From the NCBI GenBank assembly GCA_964398365.1, contig CAYNMC010000037.1:19115-83114 (forward strand): 64,000 nt of DNA. The letters run 5' to 3'. Source of the DNA: CAYNMC01 sp964398365 (lineage in GTDB: Bacteria > Patescibacteriota > Microgenomatia > UBA1400 > CAYNMC01). This document shows, one piece after another, positions 40,443 through 50,551 of the stretch. The notes under the pieces are model-generated. The model had not been told where the DNA came from. It did no database searches and saw only the letters and a program-made list of their open reading frames with translations. Positions within the stretch are counted from its first letter, which is position 1, and each line of letters starts with the position of its first letter. The position numbers and the translations under genes were made by a program.

Positions 40443-43400
40443 TTAAGCCAAAATTTCTTTTATTTTTGTTTTTAATTCAGTTGAATAATCAACTCCATAA
40501 GGTAGAACTAATCTTTTAATAACTTTATCTTTAATTTTAAACTCAAGGGTCAGTTTATCTTTACCTTTATATTTTTGCAAAAGCTTGCTTAATTCTTGCA
40601 AAATAGGTTTAGGGGTAGCCGCTGGAATTTCTAAAATAAATTCAGAATTTTCTTGAATATTTTCTTCAGCAGCATTTTTAATATCTTCCACTAAAAGAGA
40701 GAGCTTTTCTTCGCGCCAGTCTAAAGTCCCGGTAACCATCACTACCTTATCCTCCCTTAAGAAAGTTTTAGTCTTTTCAAAAACTTTAGGAAAAATCACC
40801 AAATCAATTTTATCTACGCCGTCTTTAAGGGTGACAAAAGCCATTTCCTGATTATTCCGTTTGGTAAAAACGCGCCTCACCTCCTCAACAATGCCGGCAA
40901 TAACAATTCTCTGGCCTTCATCGATTGAGGTCAACTCACCAATTTTATGGGTGGTGCGTTGATTTATTTTTTGCAAAAGAGAAGAAAGAGGATGAGGGGT
41001 AAGATTAAAACCCAAAAGATTCTTTTCCAACATCAAAAGATCAGTTTGAGAAAGTTCCTTAATATCAGGCAAATGATCCTCTAAGTTATTTAGTTTATGA
41101 GGATTTAAACCTTCAAAAAGTGAAGTTTGACCTTGGAGGCGATTTTTATTTTCTGTTTCAATCCGTTTTCTTATCTCTTCTAAGGCTGAAAGCAAAGCAG
41201 CTCTTTTTCCAAAACTATCCAATGCCCCTACCTGAATTAAAGATTCTAAAACTTTCTTATTAACCTTTTGATTATCAGTACGGGAACATAAATCAGTTAA
41301 AGACTTAAAATCGCCTTTTTGCTGCCTTTTTTCTAAAATTTCCGAAATTGCTGCCTGACCGACATTTTTAATCGCCGACAAACCAAAACGAATTGCTTTA
41401 CCATTAAGTGAGTAGGGATGAGGTTCAATGGTAAAACCTATTTGAGAACGATTAATATCTGGCGGATTCACAAAAATTCCCATTCGCCGACATTCTTCCA
41501 CTTCTAAAGCAATTTTATCTTTATTATCCGCTTCGGCAGTAAGAAGCGCAGCCATAAATTCGACCGGATAATTGGCTTTCATATAAGCAGTTTGGTAAGC
41601 AATCATCGCATAAGAAGCCGAGTGAGATTTATTAAAACCATAGCCAGCAAATCTTTCAATATAATGCCAAACTTTTTCTGCGGTTTTTTTTGGATAACCT
41701 TTCTGCTGAGCCCCGGCAATAAACTTTTTTTTCTCTTTTAACATAATCGCTTTTTTCTTTTTGCCAATGGCCCGCCGTAAGACGTCAGCCTCAGCTAAAC
41801 TATAGCCTGCCATTTTATTGGCAATCTGTAAACATTGTTCCTGATAAACAGCAATGCCATAAGTTTCCTCTAAAATTTCTTTTAAATCTTGGTGGGGATA
41901 AACAATCTTATCTTTCTGTTCTTTACCTTTAATAAACTCAGGAATCAGCTCCATCGGTCCGGGTCGATAAAGGGCCACCATGGCAGCAATATCAGAAAAA
42001 CGTGCCGGCTTAAGGTTTTTTGCCAACCGTCTCATGCCCGCTGACTCCAATTGAAAAACACCGGCGGTTTCTCCTCTTGAAAGCATTTCATAAACCTTTT
42101 TATCATCTAAAGGAATTTCAGAAATATCAACGGTAAGACCGCGTTCTTGTTTTACAAAATCAATAGCTTTTTGGAGAATTGTAAGATTCCTTAAGCCTAA
42201 AAAATCCATTTTTAAAAGACCAATTGCTTTATCAGAAATGTTAAGGTCAAGCGCATACATATCATATTGGGTAATAATTTTTTCGCCACGCGATTCTCGT
42301 TGAAGCGGCGTATATTCTGTGAGGTCTTTATCGGCAATTACCACACCAGCAGCATGGGTAGAAGCATGACGGGTACAACCCTCAACCTTTTTTGCTAAAT
42401 CCAATAATTTTTTAAAGCGGGGCTGGGCATAGATCTCTTGAAGCTCATAGACTGTTGAGAGGGCTTGGTCAATCGTAAAGCCAAAGGGGATAAGTTTAGC
42501 GATTTTATCAGGCTCGGCATAGGGCATACCCAAAACTCTACCAATATCACGGACGCTGCCTCTTGCCTCCATGGTACCAAAGGTAATAATTTGGGCTACT
42601 TTAGTCTTGCCGTATTTTTGCGTTACATAAGCAATGACTTCATCGCGACGATCTTCAGCAAAATCCAAATCAATATCCGGAGGGGTAGGCCGGTCGGGAT
42701 TTAAAAATCGCTCAAAAGGCAAACCATGTTCTAAGGGATTAATGGAGGTAATTCTTAAAATATAAGAAACTACGGAACCGGCGGCGCTACCTCTGCCGGG
42801 TCCTACCCTGATGCCTTGTTCTTTAGCCCAATTAACTAAATCGGCAACAATTAAAAAATAAGTAGCAAAACCCTTTTGACAAATCACAGAAAGTTCATAA
42901 TCAACTCTCTTTTTAATTTCGGCGGAAGGGTTGGGAAATCTTAGAGGCAATCTTTCCCATGTCAATTGCTTCAAATAAGCCTCAGCAGTAACTTTTGGTG
43001 GTAAAGGAAAATGGGGTAAAATCCATTTACCAATAGCAATTTCCAACTGGCAACTTTCCGCAATTTTTAAGGTATTTTTTAAGGCATCAGGGTAGGCAGA
43101 AAAAAGTGCTGCCATTTCTTGACCAGACCTTAAATAAAAAGTTGGCGAATCGAGCATTGATAAACGATTTTCATCAGCAATTGTCTTTTTTGTCTGAACG
43201 GCTAAAAGCGCATCTTGAGCCTCAGCGTCTTCTTTCTCTACATAATGAATATCATTCGTCGCCACTAAAGGAATTCCTAATTTTCTTGAAAGTTCAATAA
43301 TTTTTTTATTAGCAAAATCTTGTTTGGCTAAACCCTCATGAGCTTGAATTTCCAAATAAAAATCATCAGCAAAAATTTCTAAGAATTTTTTGGCCGCTAT

Positions 43401-43868
43401 TTCTGCTTCTTCCTCTTGACGTTTTATAAAAAAAGAGGCTATTTCGCCTTCTAAGCAGGCGCTCGTAGCCAATAAACCTTTTCGATATTTATTTAGCAGC
43501 TCAAAATCGACTCTTGGTTTATAATAAAAGCCTTCAAGATGGGCTTGGGTAACTAATTTCATTAAATTCTTATAACCCACTTCATTTTTGGCTAATAAAA
43601 CTAAATGATATTGATCAGCATCAACATGAGCTTGTTTGTCAAAACGAGAACGCTGGGCCATATAAACTTCACAACCAATAATCGGTTTTATACCTTTTTC
43701 TTTACATTCAAGATAAAACGGCACTACACCATACATTACCCCATGATCGGTAAGGGCTAAGGCTTTCATTTTATATTGGAGGGCCTTAGCCACCAATTTA
43801 GGAATTTTCGCTAAACCATCAAGTAACGAATATTCGGAATGAGTATGTAAGTGAACAAAATCGATCAA
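40443..43868 (-). CDS. dnaE: DNA polymerase III subunit alpha
   Basis: DnaE is the replicative polymerase. The 1141-residue product has the N-terminal PHP domain (FVHLHTHSEYSLLDGLA), the polymerase core with PDIDLDFAEDRRDEV (catalytic Asps, about residue 396-400), GPGRGSAAGSVVSY, the helix-hairpin-helix segment (SHSASYAMIAYQTAYMKANYP) and an OB fold (VIAGIVEEVRRVFTKRNNQEMAFVTL in two parts). There is no separate exonuclease domain, so this is DnaE rather than PolC. The start is a TTG that shares bases with the gatB stop (TTGA); conserved residues begin at the fourth codon, which supports it. Confidence 0.96.
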   Translation of the reverse strand: MIDFVHLHTHSEYSLLDGLAKIPKLVAKALQYKMKALALTDHGVMYGVVPFYLECKEKGIKPIIGCEVYMAQRSRFDKQAHVDADQYHLVLLAKNEVGYKNLMKLVTQAHLEGFYYKPRVDFELLNKYRKGLLATSACLEGEIASFFIKRQEEEAEIAAKKFLEIFADDFYLEIQAHEGLAKQDFANKKIIELSRKLGIPLVATNDIHYVEKEDAEAQDALLAVQTKKTIADENRLSMLDSPTFYLRSGQEMAALFSAYPDALKNTLKIAESCQLEIAIGKWILPHFPLPPKVTAEAYLKQLTWERLPLRFPNPSAEIKKRVDYELSVICQKGFATYFLIVADLVNWAKEQGIRVGPGRGSAAGSVVSYILRITSINPLEHGLPFERFLNPDRPTPPDIDLDFAEDRRDEVIAYVTQKYGKTKVAQIITFGTMEARGSVRDIGRVLGMPYAEPDKIAKLIPFGFTIDQALSTVYELQEIYAQPRFKKLLDLAKKVEGCTRHASTHAAGVVIADKDLTEYTPLQRESRGEKIITQYDMYALDLNISDKAIGLLKMDFLGLRNLTILQKAIDFVKQERGLTVDISEIPLDDKKVYEMLSRGETAGVFQLESAGMRRLAKNLKPARFSDIAAMVALYRPGPMELIPEFIKGKEQKDKIVYPHQDLKEILEETYGIAVYQEQCLQIANKMAGYSLAEADVLRRAIGKKKKAIMLKEKKKFIAGAQQKGYPKKTAEKVWHYIERFAGYGFNKSHSASYAMIAYQTAYMKANYPVEFMAALLTAEADNKDKIALEVEECRRMGIFVNPPDINRSQIGFTIEPHPYSLNGKAIRFGLSAIKNVGQAAISEILEKRQQKGDFKSLTDLCSRTDNQKVNKKVLESLIQVGALDSFGKRAALLSALEEIRKRIETENKNRLQGQTSLFEGLNPHKLNNLEDHLPDIKELSQTDLLMLEKNLLGFNLTPHPLSSLLQKINQRTTHKIGELTSIDEGQRIVIAGIVEEVRRVFTKRNNQEMAFVTLKDGVDKIDLVIFPKVFEKTKTFLREDKVVMVTGTLDWREEKLSLLVEDIKNAAEENIQENSEFILEIPAATPKPILQELSKLLQKYKGKDKLTLEFKIKDKVIKRLVLPYGVDYSTELKTKIKEILA

Positions 43869-45253
43869 GGCTTGCTAACTTCCATTAATTTTTCAATCAA
43901 TTTCTTAATTATTAAAGGATTGCCTTTCCCTTTTAATTCCCTCATCACCTGTCCCACTAAAAATTCAAGAGCTGTTTTTTTACCCCCTTGATAATCATTT
44001 ACGGCCTGAGCATTGTCACTTAAAATTCGTTTGATCAACAATAATAGCACTTTTTGATTGGGTTGATTTTGGTAGGCTTTATGAAGAAGCATCGCCACTA
44101 ACTGAGCTGGTTGAGTCTGCCGAGGATCGATTTTTTTATTAATAATCATGTTGGTAATATCCTTAATCTTTTGTTTTATTTCTGTTAGCTTAACTGTCTG
44201 TCTTTTGCTTTTCGCTTTTTGCAAGATTTTTACACTCTCTTCAAAATACGCTGCCACTTTCTTGTCGTTGGCTAAAATCTTAGCATTTGTTGCTAACAAC
44301 CCATAATCTTTAATAAACCTTTTTATTTTTTCTTCAGGTAATTCAGGTAAAATTCTCTTTAACTTTTCACTTTTAACTTTTAAGTCAATAAACGGTGGAA
44401 TATCCGGTTCTGGAAAATAACGATAATCGTGTGACTCTTCTTTCTGCCTCTGGGAGTAAGTTTTTCCGATTTTTTCATCAAAACCTCGAGTTTCCTGAAT
44501 GGGTATTTTACCTTTGTCAATAAGCATTTTTTGTCTTTGGATCTCATAATTAATGGCCTTAGCCACAAACCTGAAAGAATTTATATTTTTAACCTCGACT
44601 TTATATTTTGGTAAAGGTGATGCTTTGGTGGTTAAGGGAGAGGCTAAAGAAATATTAACCTCCAATCTCATTGAACCTTTCTCCATGTCACAATCGGAAA
44701 CCTCTAAATAACGAATGATTTGTTGAATTTTCTTCAAATAGCTTACCGCTTCTTCGGGACTGTTAATCTCCGGCTCGCTCACAATCTCTACCAAGGGCAC
44801 GCCTGAACGATTAAAATCAATCAGTGTCATTTTCTCACCATTAATAAAAGTATGGACTAATTTGCCGGTATCTTCTTCAAGATGAACACGATTGATCCGC
44901 ACGACTTTTGTTTTCTGGTCATCGAGCTCAATTTTGAGTTGACCGTTACGACAAAACGGTAAATCATATTGCGAAATTTGGTAACCTTTAGGTAAGTCTG
45001 GATAAAAATAATTTTTCCGGTCAAATCTTGCTTCATTCTGAATCTCGCAGTTTAAGGCTAAACCAATCAGCAAACACCAATCAATTGCCTTTTGGTTAGG
45101 AACGGGCAAAGCACCGGGTAAACCTAAACAAACCGGACAAGTATGAGTGTTAGGCAGGACTTGAAAATGGTAAGCCGGACAGCCGCAAAACATTTTTGAT
45201 TTGGTGCGCAGCTCAACATGAATTTCTAAACCAATAATAGGCAAATATTTCAT
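43865..45253 (-). CDS. gatB: Asp/Glu-tRNA amidotransferase subunit B
   Basis: GatB binds misacylated Glu-tRNA(Gln) or Asp-tRNA(Asn) and activates it for amidation. The 462-residue protein has IGLEIHVELRTKSKMFCGCP, CPVCLGLPGALP, a zinc-type Cys set, GYQISQYDLPFCRNG, LEEDTGKLVH and SRMRLEVN-like KGSMRLEVNISL. The C-terminal YqeY-like helical domain (390-460) ends with LVGQVMRELKGKGNP. Length is normal. Separated from gatA by a 66-bp AT-rich spacer and coupled to dnaE by a TTGA overlap. Confidence 0.96.
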   Translation of the reverse strand: MKYLPIIGLEIHVELRTKSKMFCGCPAYHFQVLPNTHTCPVCLGLPGALPVPNQKAIDWCLLIGLALNCEIQNEARFDRKNYFYPDLPKGYQISQYDLPFCRNGQLKIELDDQKTKVVRINRVHLEEDTGKLVHTFINGEKMTLIDFNRSGVPLVEIVSEPEINSPEEAVSYLKKIQQIIRYLEVSDCDMEKGSMRLEVNISLASPLTTKASPLPKYKVEVKNINSFRFVAKAINYEIQRQKMLIDKGKIPIQETRGFDEKIGKTYSQRQKEESHDYRYFPEPDIPPFIDLKVKSEKLKRILPELPEEKIKRFIKDYGLLATNAKILANDKKVAAYFEESVKILQKAKSKRQTVKLTEIKQKIKDITNMIINKKIDPRQTQPAQLVAMLLHKAYQNQPNQKVLLLLIKRILSDNAQAVNDYQGGKKTALEFLVGQVMRELKGKGNPLIIKKLIEKLMEVSKP

Positions 45254-45296
45254 TTTTTCCTTCTACCTTTAATTTCTAAAAACTTAGCTTATCAAA

Positions 45297-45324
45297 AATT
45301 AGATTTTATAAATTAGATTTTATA
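45297..45324. repeat. 14-bp tandem duplication at the gatA stop
   Basis: AATTAGATTTTATA is repeated perfectly back to back (45297-45310 and 45311-45324). The second copy contains the gatA stop codon. It looks like a simple slippage duplication within the 66-bp gatA-gatB spacer, which otherwise holds no clear promoter or terminator. Confidence 0.7.
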
Positions 45325-46744
45325 ATTTTGGTTTTTTCTTATGCCAATCGGTTACCTGTTGATAAAGATAAGCTGTTGGCAAAATTAAATCTTCTTTTAA
45401 AGATGGACCAATAATTTGTAAACCCACAGGCAGACCATCCCTTCCAAAACCACAGGGTAAGCTTATCGCCGGTAAACCAGCCAATGAGGAGGCTTCAAAC
45501 AAAATGTCCTGAAGTTCGCCAAACATCGCTGCTTCTTTAGTAGTTCCTAAAGGTAAGGCTACAGAAGGAGTGGCTGGCGCCAATAAAAGCTCTACCTCTT
45601 TAAAAACTCGCTCAAAATCTTTCATAATCAAAGTTCTCACCAGTTGGGCTTTTTTATAATAGGCTTCGTAATAACCAGCCGAAAGGGTGTAAGTACCAAG
45701 CATAATTCTTCTTTTGGCTTCTTCCCCGAAAAAACTTCGATCTTGACCATAACGAATGCCATCAAAACGTGCTAAATTGGAAGAAACCTCGCTTCGTTGA
45801 ATAATTGTGTAAACAGCTACTGCATATTTTGGTTCAAGCAAATCTACCCATTTTATCTTCGCTCCTAGTTTTTCAAAAATTTTAATAGCGGAAAGCAAAG
45901 CTTTATTGATTTCTTTTTCCAGCTCTTTTAAAAAATATTGTTTTGGTAAGCCAAGCTTTAAACCATTTAAATTCTTGAACTTTGCTAAGTTAATTTTCGG
46001 TAAAGAAGTCTTTATCGAAGTAGCGTCTTTTAAATCGTAACCAGCGATTATTTGTAAAAGCAAACAGGCATCCTCCACACTCTTGGTTAAGGGTCCAGGA
46101 GAATCAGTCGAAGAACACATAGCAATCAAACCATAACGACTCACTCTGCCATATGTCGGTTTAAGACCGGTAATACCACACCAGGCAGCCGGTTGACGAA
46201 TAGAACCTGCCGTTTCTGAACCGATGGCGCCAATCACCTCATCTGCCGCCACTGCGGCCGCACTCCCGCCAGAAGAACCACCAGGTAAAAAATTAACATT
46301 CCAAGGATTACGAGTCGTAAAAAATTGTGAAGTCTCAGTTGAAGAACCATGGGCCCAAGCATCTAAATTGGTCTTTCCTATAATAATCGCTCCTGCTTCT
46401 TTTAATTTTTTCACCACCGTGGCATCATAAGGTGGTTTATAATCGCTTAACACCAAAGAGCCCGCCGTAGTTTTTAAGTCTTTGGTGCAAAAATTATCTT
46501 TAATTGCCAAGGGGATTCCCAAAAGCGGCTTAGTTTCACTTATTTTTTCATCTTTTGCCAATAACTTATCTACTTCTTTAGCTTTTTTTAAAACCGCTTC
46601 GGCTTCAAGGGTAAGAAAAGCTTTAATTTTCTCATCTACTTTTTGGATGCGTTTTAAACAAGCGTTTACTAATTCTTCTGAAGAAAATTTTTTCTTCTTT
46701 AAACCTGCTTGGGCCTGAACGAGTGTTAATTGATTAAGCGTCAT
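45320..46744 (-). CDS. gatA: Asp/Glu-tRNA amidotransferase subunit A
   Basis: GatA is the amidase-signature subunit that releases ammonia from glutamine. The 474-residue protein has the Ser-cisSer-Lys site: GIPLAIKDNF (Lys), PGGSSGGSAAAVAA (cis-Ser) and GSETAGSIRQPAAWCG (nucleophile Ser), with GLKPTYGRVSRYGL following. Length is normal. It overlaps gatC by 4 bp. Confidence 0.96.
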   Translation of the reverse strand: MTLNQLTLVQAQAGLKKKKFSSEELVNACLKRIQKVDEKIKAFLTLEAEAVLKKAKEVDKLLAKDEKISETKPLLGIPLAIKDNFCTKDLKTTAGSLVLSDYKPPYDATVVKKLKEAGAIIIGKTNLDAWAHGSSTETSQFFTTRNPWNVNFLPGGSSGGSAAAVAADEVIGAIGSETAGSIRQPAAWCGITGLKPTYGRVSRYGLIAMCSSTDSPGPLTKSVEDACLLLQIIAGYDLKDATSIKTSLPKINLAKFKNLNGLKLGLPKQYFLKELEKEINKALLSAIKIFEKLGAKIKWVDLLEPKYAVAVYTIIQRSEVSSNLARFDGIRYGQDRSFFGEEAKRRIMLGTYTLSAGYYEAYYKKAQLVRTLIMKDFERVFKEVELLLAPATPSVALPLGTTKEAAMFGELQDILFEASSLAGLPAISLPCGFGRDGLPVGLQIIGPSLKEDLILPTAYLYQQVTDWHKKKPKL

Positions 46745-47037
46745 TTAAAAATACTTTTAACTTTAAAATAACCTTTATAGGCCTTTCGGCTACCACTTAA
46801 GGCTTCCTCTTGGGAAAGAGAAGCTACCACCTCATCCGGTCTGGTAACGTTGGTGCTTCTTATCACTTGAGCGGTAGCTGACTGATTTTCGGTTTTAAGT
46901 TCTTGCAACACCGCCGCATACGCAAGGGCCTCTGACAACTGTTTTTGAAACTTTTTAATTTCGCTGGCCTTCAGTGGTAAATTGGCTAAACGAGCAATTT
47001 TAAGAATTTCTTTTTCTGGTAAGAGCGCTGAATTCAT
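46741..47037 (-). CDS. gatC: Asp/Glu-tRNA amidotransferase subunit C
   Basis: GatC wraps around GatA and stabilises the complex. The 98-residue product has the usual small size and pattern: ILKIARLANLPLKASEIKKFQKQLSEAL, split by helices, then TNVTRPDEVVASLSQEEAL, the 'xRxDxV...' consensus. ATGA overlap with gatA. The presence of GatCAB suggests that Gln- and/or Asn-tRNA is made by transamidation here. Confidence 0.93.
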   Translation of the reverse strand: MNSALLPEKEILKIARLANLPLKASEIKKFQKQLSEALAYAAVLQELKTENQSATAQVIRSTNVTRPDEVVASLSQEEALSGSRKAYKGYFKVKSIFK

Positions 47038-47050
47038 AAAAGAAAATCTA

Positions 47051-49627
47051 TTATACTTTAATTAAAAATTTTTCTCCTTTGGCCTCAACCCGAACTTCGC
47101 TACCTTCCTTAATTTTACCCTCAATGATAAGTAAAGAAAGTTCGTCGATGAGCTTATTTTGAATAATCCTTTTGAGTGGTCGCGCTCCAAAAAGGGGGTC
47201 CCAGCCTAATTTTGCCAATAACTTCTTTGCCTCCTTAGTCATTTTTAAAACAATTTTTTGTTTACTCAGTTTTTTTAACAATCGGCCAATTTGGATATCC
47301 ACGATTTTTTCCATGGTAGTAAGACTTAAAGGTTCAAATAAAATAATTTCATCAATCCTGTTGATAAACTCTGGTCTGAATGTTTTTTGGATTTCCTGCC
47401 AAATCTCAGTTTTAATTTTATCTTTTTCTTCAGTTAAATTAACTCGACTCTGCCATTTTTCACTTCCCAAATTAGAAGTCATAATGATAATGGTGTTCTT
47501 AAAATTCACGGTTCTCCCTTTACCATCGGTCAAACGACCATCATCCAAAATTTGCAATAAAATATTAAAAATTTGGGGATGAGCCTTTTCAATTTCATCA
47601 AGTAAAATCACAGAATAAGGCCGGCGTCTAACCTGCTCCGTCAACTGGCCACCTTCCTCATAACCAACATACCCCGGTGGTGCACCAATAAGGCGAGCTA
47701 CCGTATGAGGTTCACTATACTCACTCATATCAATTCTTATCAGGGCTTCTTCATCATTAAAAAGAACCCGTGCCAAGGCCTTAGCAAGTTCAGTTTTTCC
47801 CACACCCGTAGGTCCCAGAAAAATAAAAGAACCTATGGGTCGATTTTCTTCACCTAAATTAGCCCGAGAACGCCGGATAGCTTTGGCTACTTCTACCAAA
47901 GCCTCATCTTGTCCCACCACACTCTTTTTTAATTCTTCTTCTAATTTTGCCAATTTTATCGCCTCTGCCTTCAAAAGTCTGGTAGCGGGAATACCTGTCC
48001 AGCGTGAAACCACCAAGGCGATATCCTCTGCGGTTACCTCTTGACGAAGAATCCTTTTTTCTTCGGGAATAGCTTGCCATTTATGCCGCCATTCATTTAA
48101 TTCTTTTTCGATTTGGGGAATACGTCCGTATTTTAATTCGGCACCCTTTTCCAACTCTACTTCGCGTTCGGCTCTCTCTAATTCGGCTTTAGCTTTATCC
48201 AAATCTTCCTGCAATTTATTAATCTGTTGTAAAATTTCTTTTTCTTTTTGCCAAGCAATTCTTAATTCTTTTTCTCTTTCTGCCAGATCAGCCTTTTCTT
48301 TCTTTAATTTTTTTATTTTCTCGGCGGCATTTTTTTCCTTTTTCAAGGCCGCCAATTCAATATCCAATTGAATAATTTTTCTCTTTAATTCATCTAAAGC
48401 CGTTGGCAAACTATCAACTTCAATTTTTAAACCGGCAGCAGCTTCGTCAATTAAGTCAATAGCCTTATCCGGTAAATAACGATCGGTAATATAGCGCGAA
48501 GAGAGAGTCGCCGCCGCAATTAAGGCTTCATCGGTAATCCGAATACCATGATGTAATTCATACTTTTCTTTAAGTCCCCTTAAAATTGCGACGGTTTCTG
48601 CCACTGAGGGTTCATCAACATAAACCGGCTGGAAACGTCTTTCCAAAGCCACGTCTTTTTCGATATACTTCCGATACTCATTTAAGGTAGTAGCACCAAT
48701 GGCATGGAGTTCGCCCCGCGCTAAAGCAGGTTTAAGCATGTTGCTGGCATCCATGGCGCCTTCGGCTGCTCCCGCACCAACCAAAGTATGGAGTTCGTCG
48801 ATAAACAAAATATAACGACCTTCGCCTTGTTGAAGCCGACGTAAGACTGCTTTTAGACGTTCTTCAAATTCACCACGAAATTTACTGCCGGCTAAAAGTC
48901 TGGCCAAATCTAAAACTAAAACTTCTTTATTTTTAAGAATCTCGGGGACGTCACCGCTGACAATCCGCTGCGCCAAACCTTCTACAATGGCTGTCTTCCC
49001 CACACCTGGATCACCCACTAATACCGGATTATTCTTTGTGCGACGCGACAAAACTTGCATCACCCGACGAATCTCGCTGTCTCGGCCAATCACGGGATCG
49101 AGCTTACCTTGTTGGGCTAACTTTGTTAAATTGGTACAGTATTTTTCTAAAACTTGATACTTAGCTTCTGGTTCAGGATCACTAATTTTTTCAGAGCCTC
49201 TTATCATTTTTAAATTCTCCCTAAGTTTTGCAAGATTAACACCTGATTCTATTAAAATATTCTGACTCTGACAAGGAGTTAATAAAAAGGCCAAAAACAA
49301 GTGTTCGCGGGAAACATACTCATCTCCCATTCTTTCGGCTTCTTCGGCAGCGGTTTTTAAAATTTCCTGAAGTGAACGAGAAATTAATGGCTCTCCTTTC
49401 TTTTCAATTTTAGGCAATTTCTCAATTTCTTCCTCAACTTTGGCTGCTAGCTGGGCAATGCCAATGTCTGTTTTTTTTAAAACCTGAACCACCACGCCTT
49501 CTAAGTCGGTCAATAAAGCCAAAAGAAGATGTAAATCACTCACCTCAGCATTTTGTTTTTTGAGGGCTAGGGCATGAGCCGCTGCTAAACTTTCTTGTGA
49601 TTTAAGGGTTAATTTATCTAAATTCAT
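47051..49627 (-). CDS. clpB: ATP-dependent disaggregase ClpB
   Basis: ClpB pulls proteins out of aggregates as a hexamer. The 858-residue protein has an N-domain with two repeats (LTLKSQESLAAAHALA), NBD1 with GDPGVGKTAIVEGLAQR and LFIDELHTLVGAG, a long coiled-coil middle domain (about 400-520, rich in KEK/AEREKEL), and NBD2 with LGPTGVGKTELAKALA, GAPPGYVGYEEGGQLTEQVRRRPYSVILLDEIEKAH in parts. It ends with the SRMRPxF-type FGARPLKRIIQ sensor. There is no ClpP-binding IGF loop evident, which favours ClpB over ClpC/A. It sits 10 bp after htpX in a stress/protein-quality cluster. Confidence 0.96.
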   Translation of the reverse strand: MNLDKLTLKSQESLAAAHALALKKQNAEVSDLHLLLALLTDLEGVVVQVLKKTDIGIAQLAAKVEEEIEKLPKIEKKGEPLISRSLQEILKTAAEEAERMGDEYVSREHLFLAFLLTPCQSQNILIESGVNLAKLRENLKMIRGSEKISDPEPEAKYQVLEKYCTNLTKLAQQGKLDPVIGRDSEIRRVMQVLSRRTKNNPVLVGDPGVGKTAIVEGLAQRIVSGDVPEILKNKEVLVLDLARLLAGSKFRGEFEERLKAVLRRLQQGEGRYILFIDELHTLVGAGAAEGAMDASNMLKPALARGELHAIGATTLNEYRKYIEKDVALERRFQPVYVDEPSVAETVAILRGLKEKYELHHGIRITDEALIAAATLSSRYITDRYLPDKAIDLIDEAAAGLKIEVDSLPTALDELKRKIIQLDIELAALKKEKNAAEKIKKLKKEKADLAEREKELRIAWQKEKEILQQINKLQEDLDKAKAELERAEREVELEKGAELKYGRIPQIEKELNEWRHKWQAIPEEKRILRQEVTAEDIALVVSRWTGIPATRLLKAEAIKLAKLEEELKKSVVGQDEALVEVAKAIRRSRANLGEENRPIGSFIFLGPTGVGKTELAKALARVLFNDEEALIRIDMSEYSEPHTVARLIGAPPGYVGYEEGGQLTEQVRRRPYSVILLDEIEKAHPQIFNILLQILDDGRLTDGKGRTVNFKNTIIIMTSNLGSEKWQSRVNLTEEKDKIKTEIWQEIQKTFRPEFINRIDEIILFEPLSLTTMEKIVDIQIGRLLKKLSKQKIVLKMTKEAKKLLAKLGWDPLFGARPLKRIIQNKLIDELSLLIIEGKIKEGSEVRVEAKGEKFLIKV

Positions 49628-49636
49628 GGCAAAATC

Positions 49637-50542
49637 TTAACTCATTTTTTCTAAAGCGGCAATTCGTTCTTGAATTGGTGGATGGGTGGCAAAAAGATTA
49701 GCAAACCAACCAATACCACTATGAAGATTTTTTAAGGGATTAACGATGTAAAGATGGGCAGTAGCTTTATTGGCCGCCTCCAACGGTTCTTTATCGACTG
49801 AAAGTTTCTTTAAAGCCATAATCAAACCACTTGGTTGCCGCGTAAGCATCACGGCTGAGGCATCTGCCAAGAACTCCCGCCTTCGAGAAATTGCCAACTG
49901 AATTAATTGGGCAATAAGGGGAGAAAGTAAGGCAAGGATAACGGCAAGAAAGAAAAAAATTGCTTGTAATTGATTACCGCGCCGTTCATTGTTTCTGCCG
50001 CTAAACTGAGTTGCTCTCAAAAACCAATCAGCGATTAAGGTAATCATTCCGACGAGAATCGCTACCACCGACATCAAACGCATATCATAATTTTTTATAT
50101 GAGAAAGTTCGTGGGCAACCACCCCTTCAAGCTCAGTGCGATTTAATTTTTCCAAAAGGCCGGTGGTAGCACAAACTACCGCATGGTTTGGATCACGACC
50201 AGTAGCAAAGGCGTTCATCGCCGAATCTTTAATTACATAAAGTTTAGGAAAAGGTAAATGTGCTGCCAGACAAAGATTTTCCACAACCGTATAAAATTGA
50301 AAATCTCTCTGTTTGTTGGCTAACTGGGCACCGGAAAGCGTCAAAATAATCTTATCAGACCACCAGTAGGAAGCAAAACTCGTCAATCCTGAAAGAATCA
50401 AGGCCCAGCCGATAAATTGATTGCCAAAACCCAAAGCTCGACCCAAAATCCAAGCTACCAAAGTAATAAAGACAACAAAAGCAATCATGATTAACCATGA
50501 TTTACGTTTATTGATAGCAACCGCTTCGTAAACATTCAGCAT
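49637..50542 (-). CDS. htpX: Membrane zinc metalloprotease HtpX
   Basis: HtpX degrades misfolded membrane proteins. The 301-residue M48-family protein has N-terminal helices (about 17-36 and 42-58), the zinc motif VVAHELSHIKNYD (HExxH), two more hydrophobic helices (about 160-180 and 195-220) and the third ligand in RRREFLADASAVMLT (Glu). NAFATGRDPNHAVVCATTGLL is the typical preceding segment. It is 10 bp downstream of lemA; the lemA-htpX pair is a common bacterial arrangement. Confidence 0.95.
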   Translation of the reverse strand: MLNVYEAVAINKRKSWLIMIAFVVFITLVAWILGRALGFGNQFIGWALILSGLTSFASYWWSDKIILTLSGAQLANKQRDFQFYTVVENLCLAAHLPFPKLYVIKDSAMNAFATGRDPNHAVVCATTGLLEKLNRTELEGVVAHELSHIKNYDMRLMSVVAILVGMITLIADWFLRATQFSGRNNERRGNQLQAIFFFLAVILALLSPLIAQLIQLAISRRREFLADASAVMLTRQPSGLIMALKKLSVDKEPLEAANKATAHLYIVNPLKNLHSGIGWFANLFATHPPIQERIAALEKMS

Positions 50543-50551
50543 TTTTGAAAA

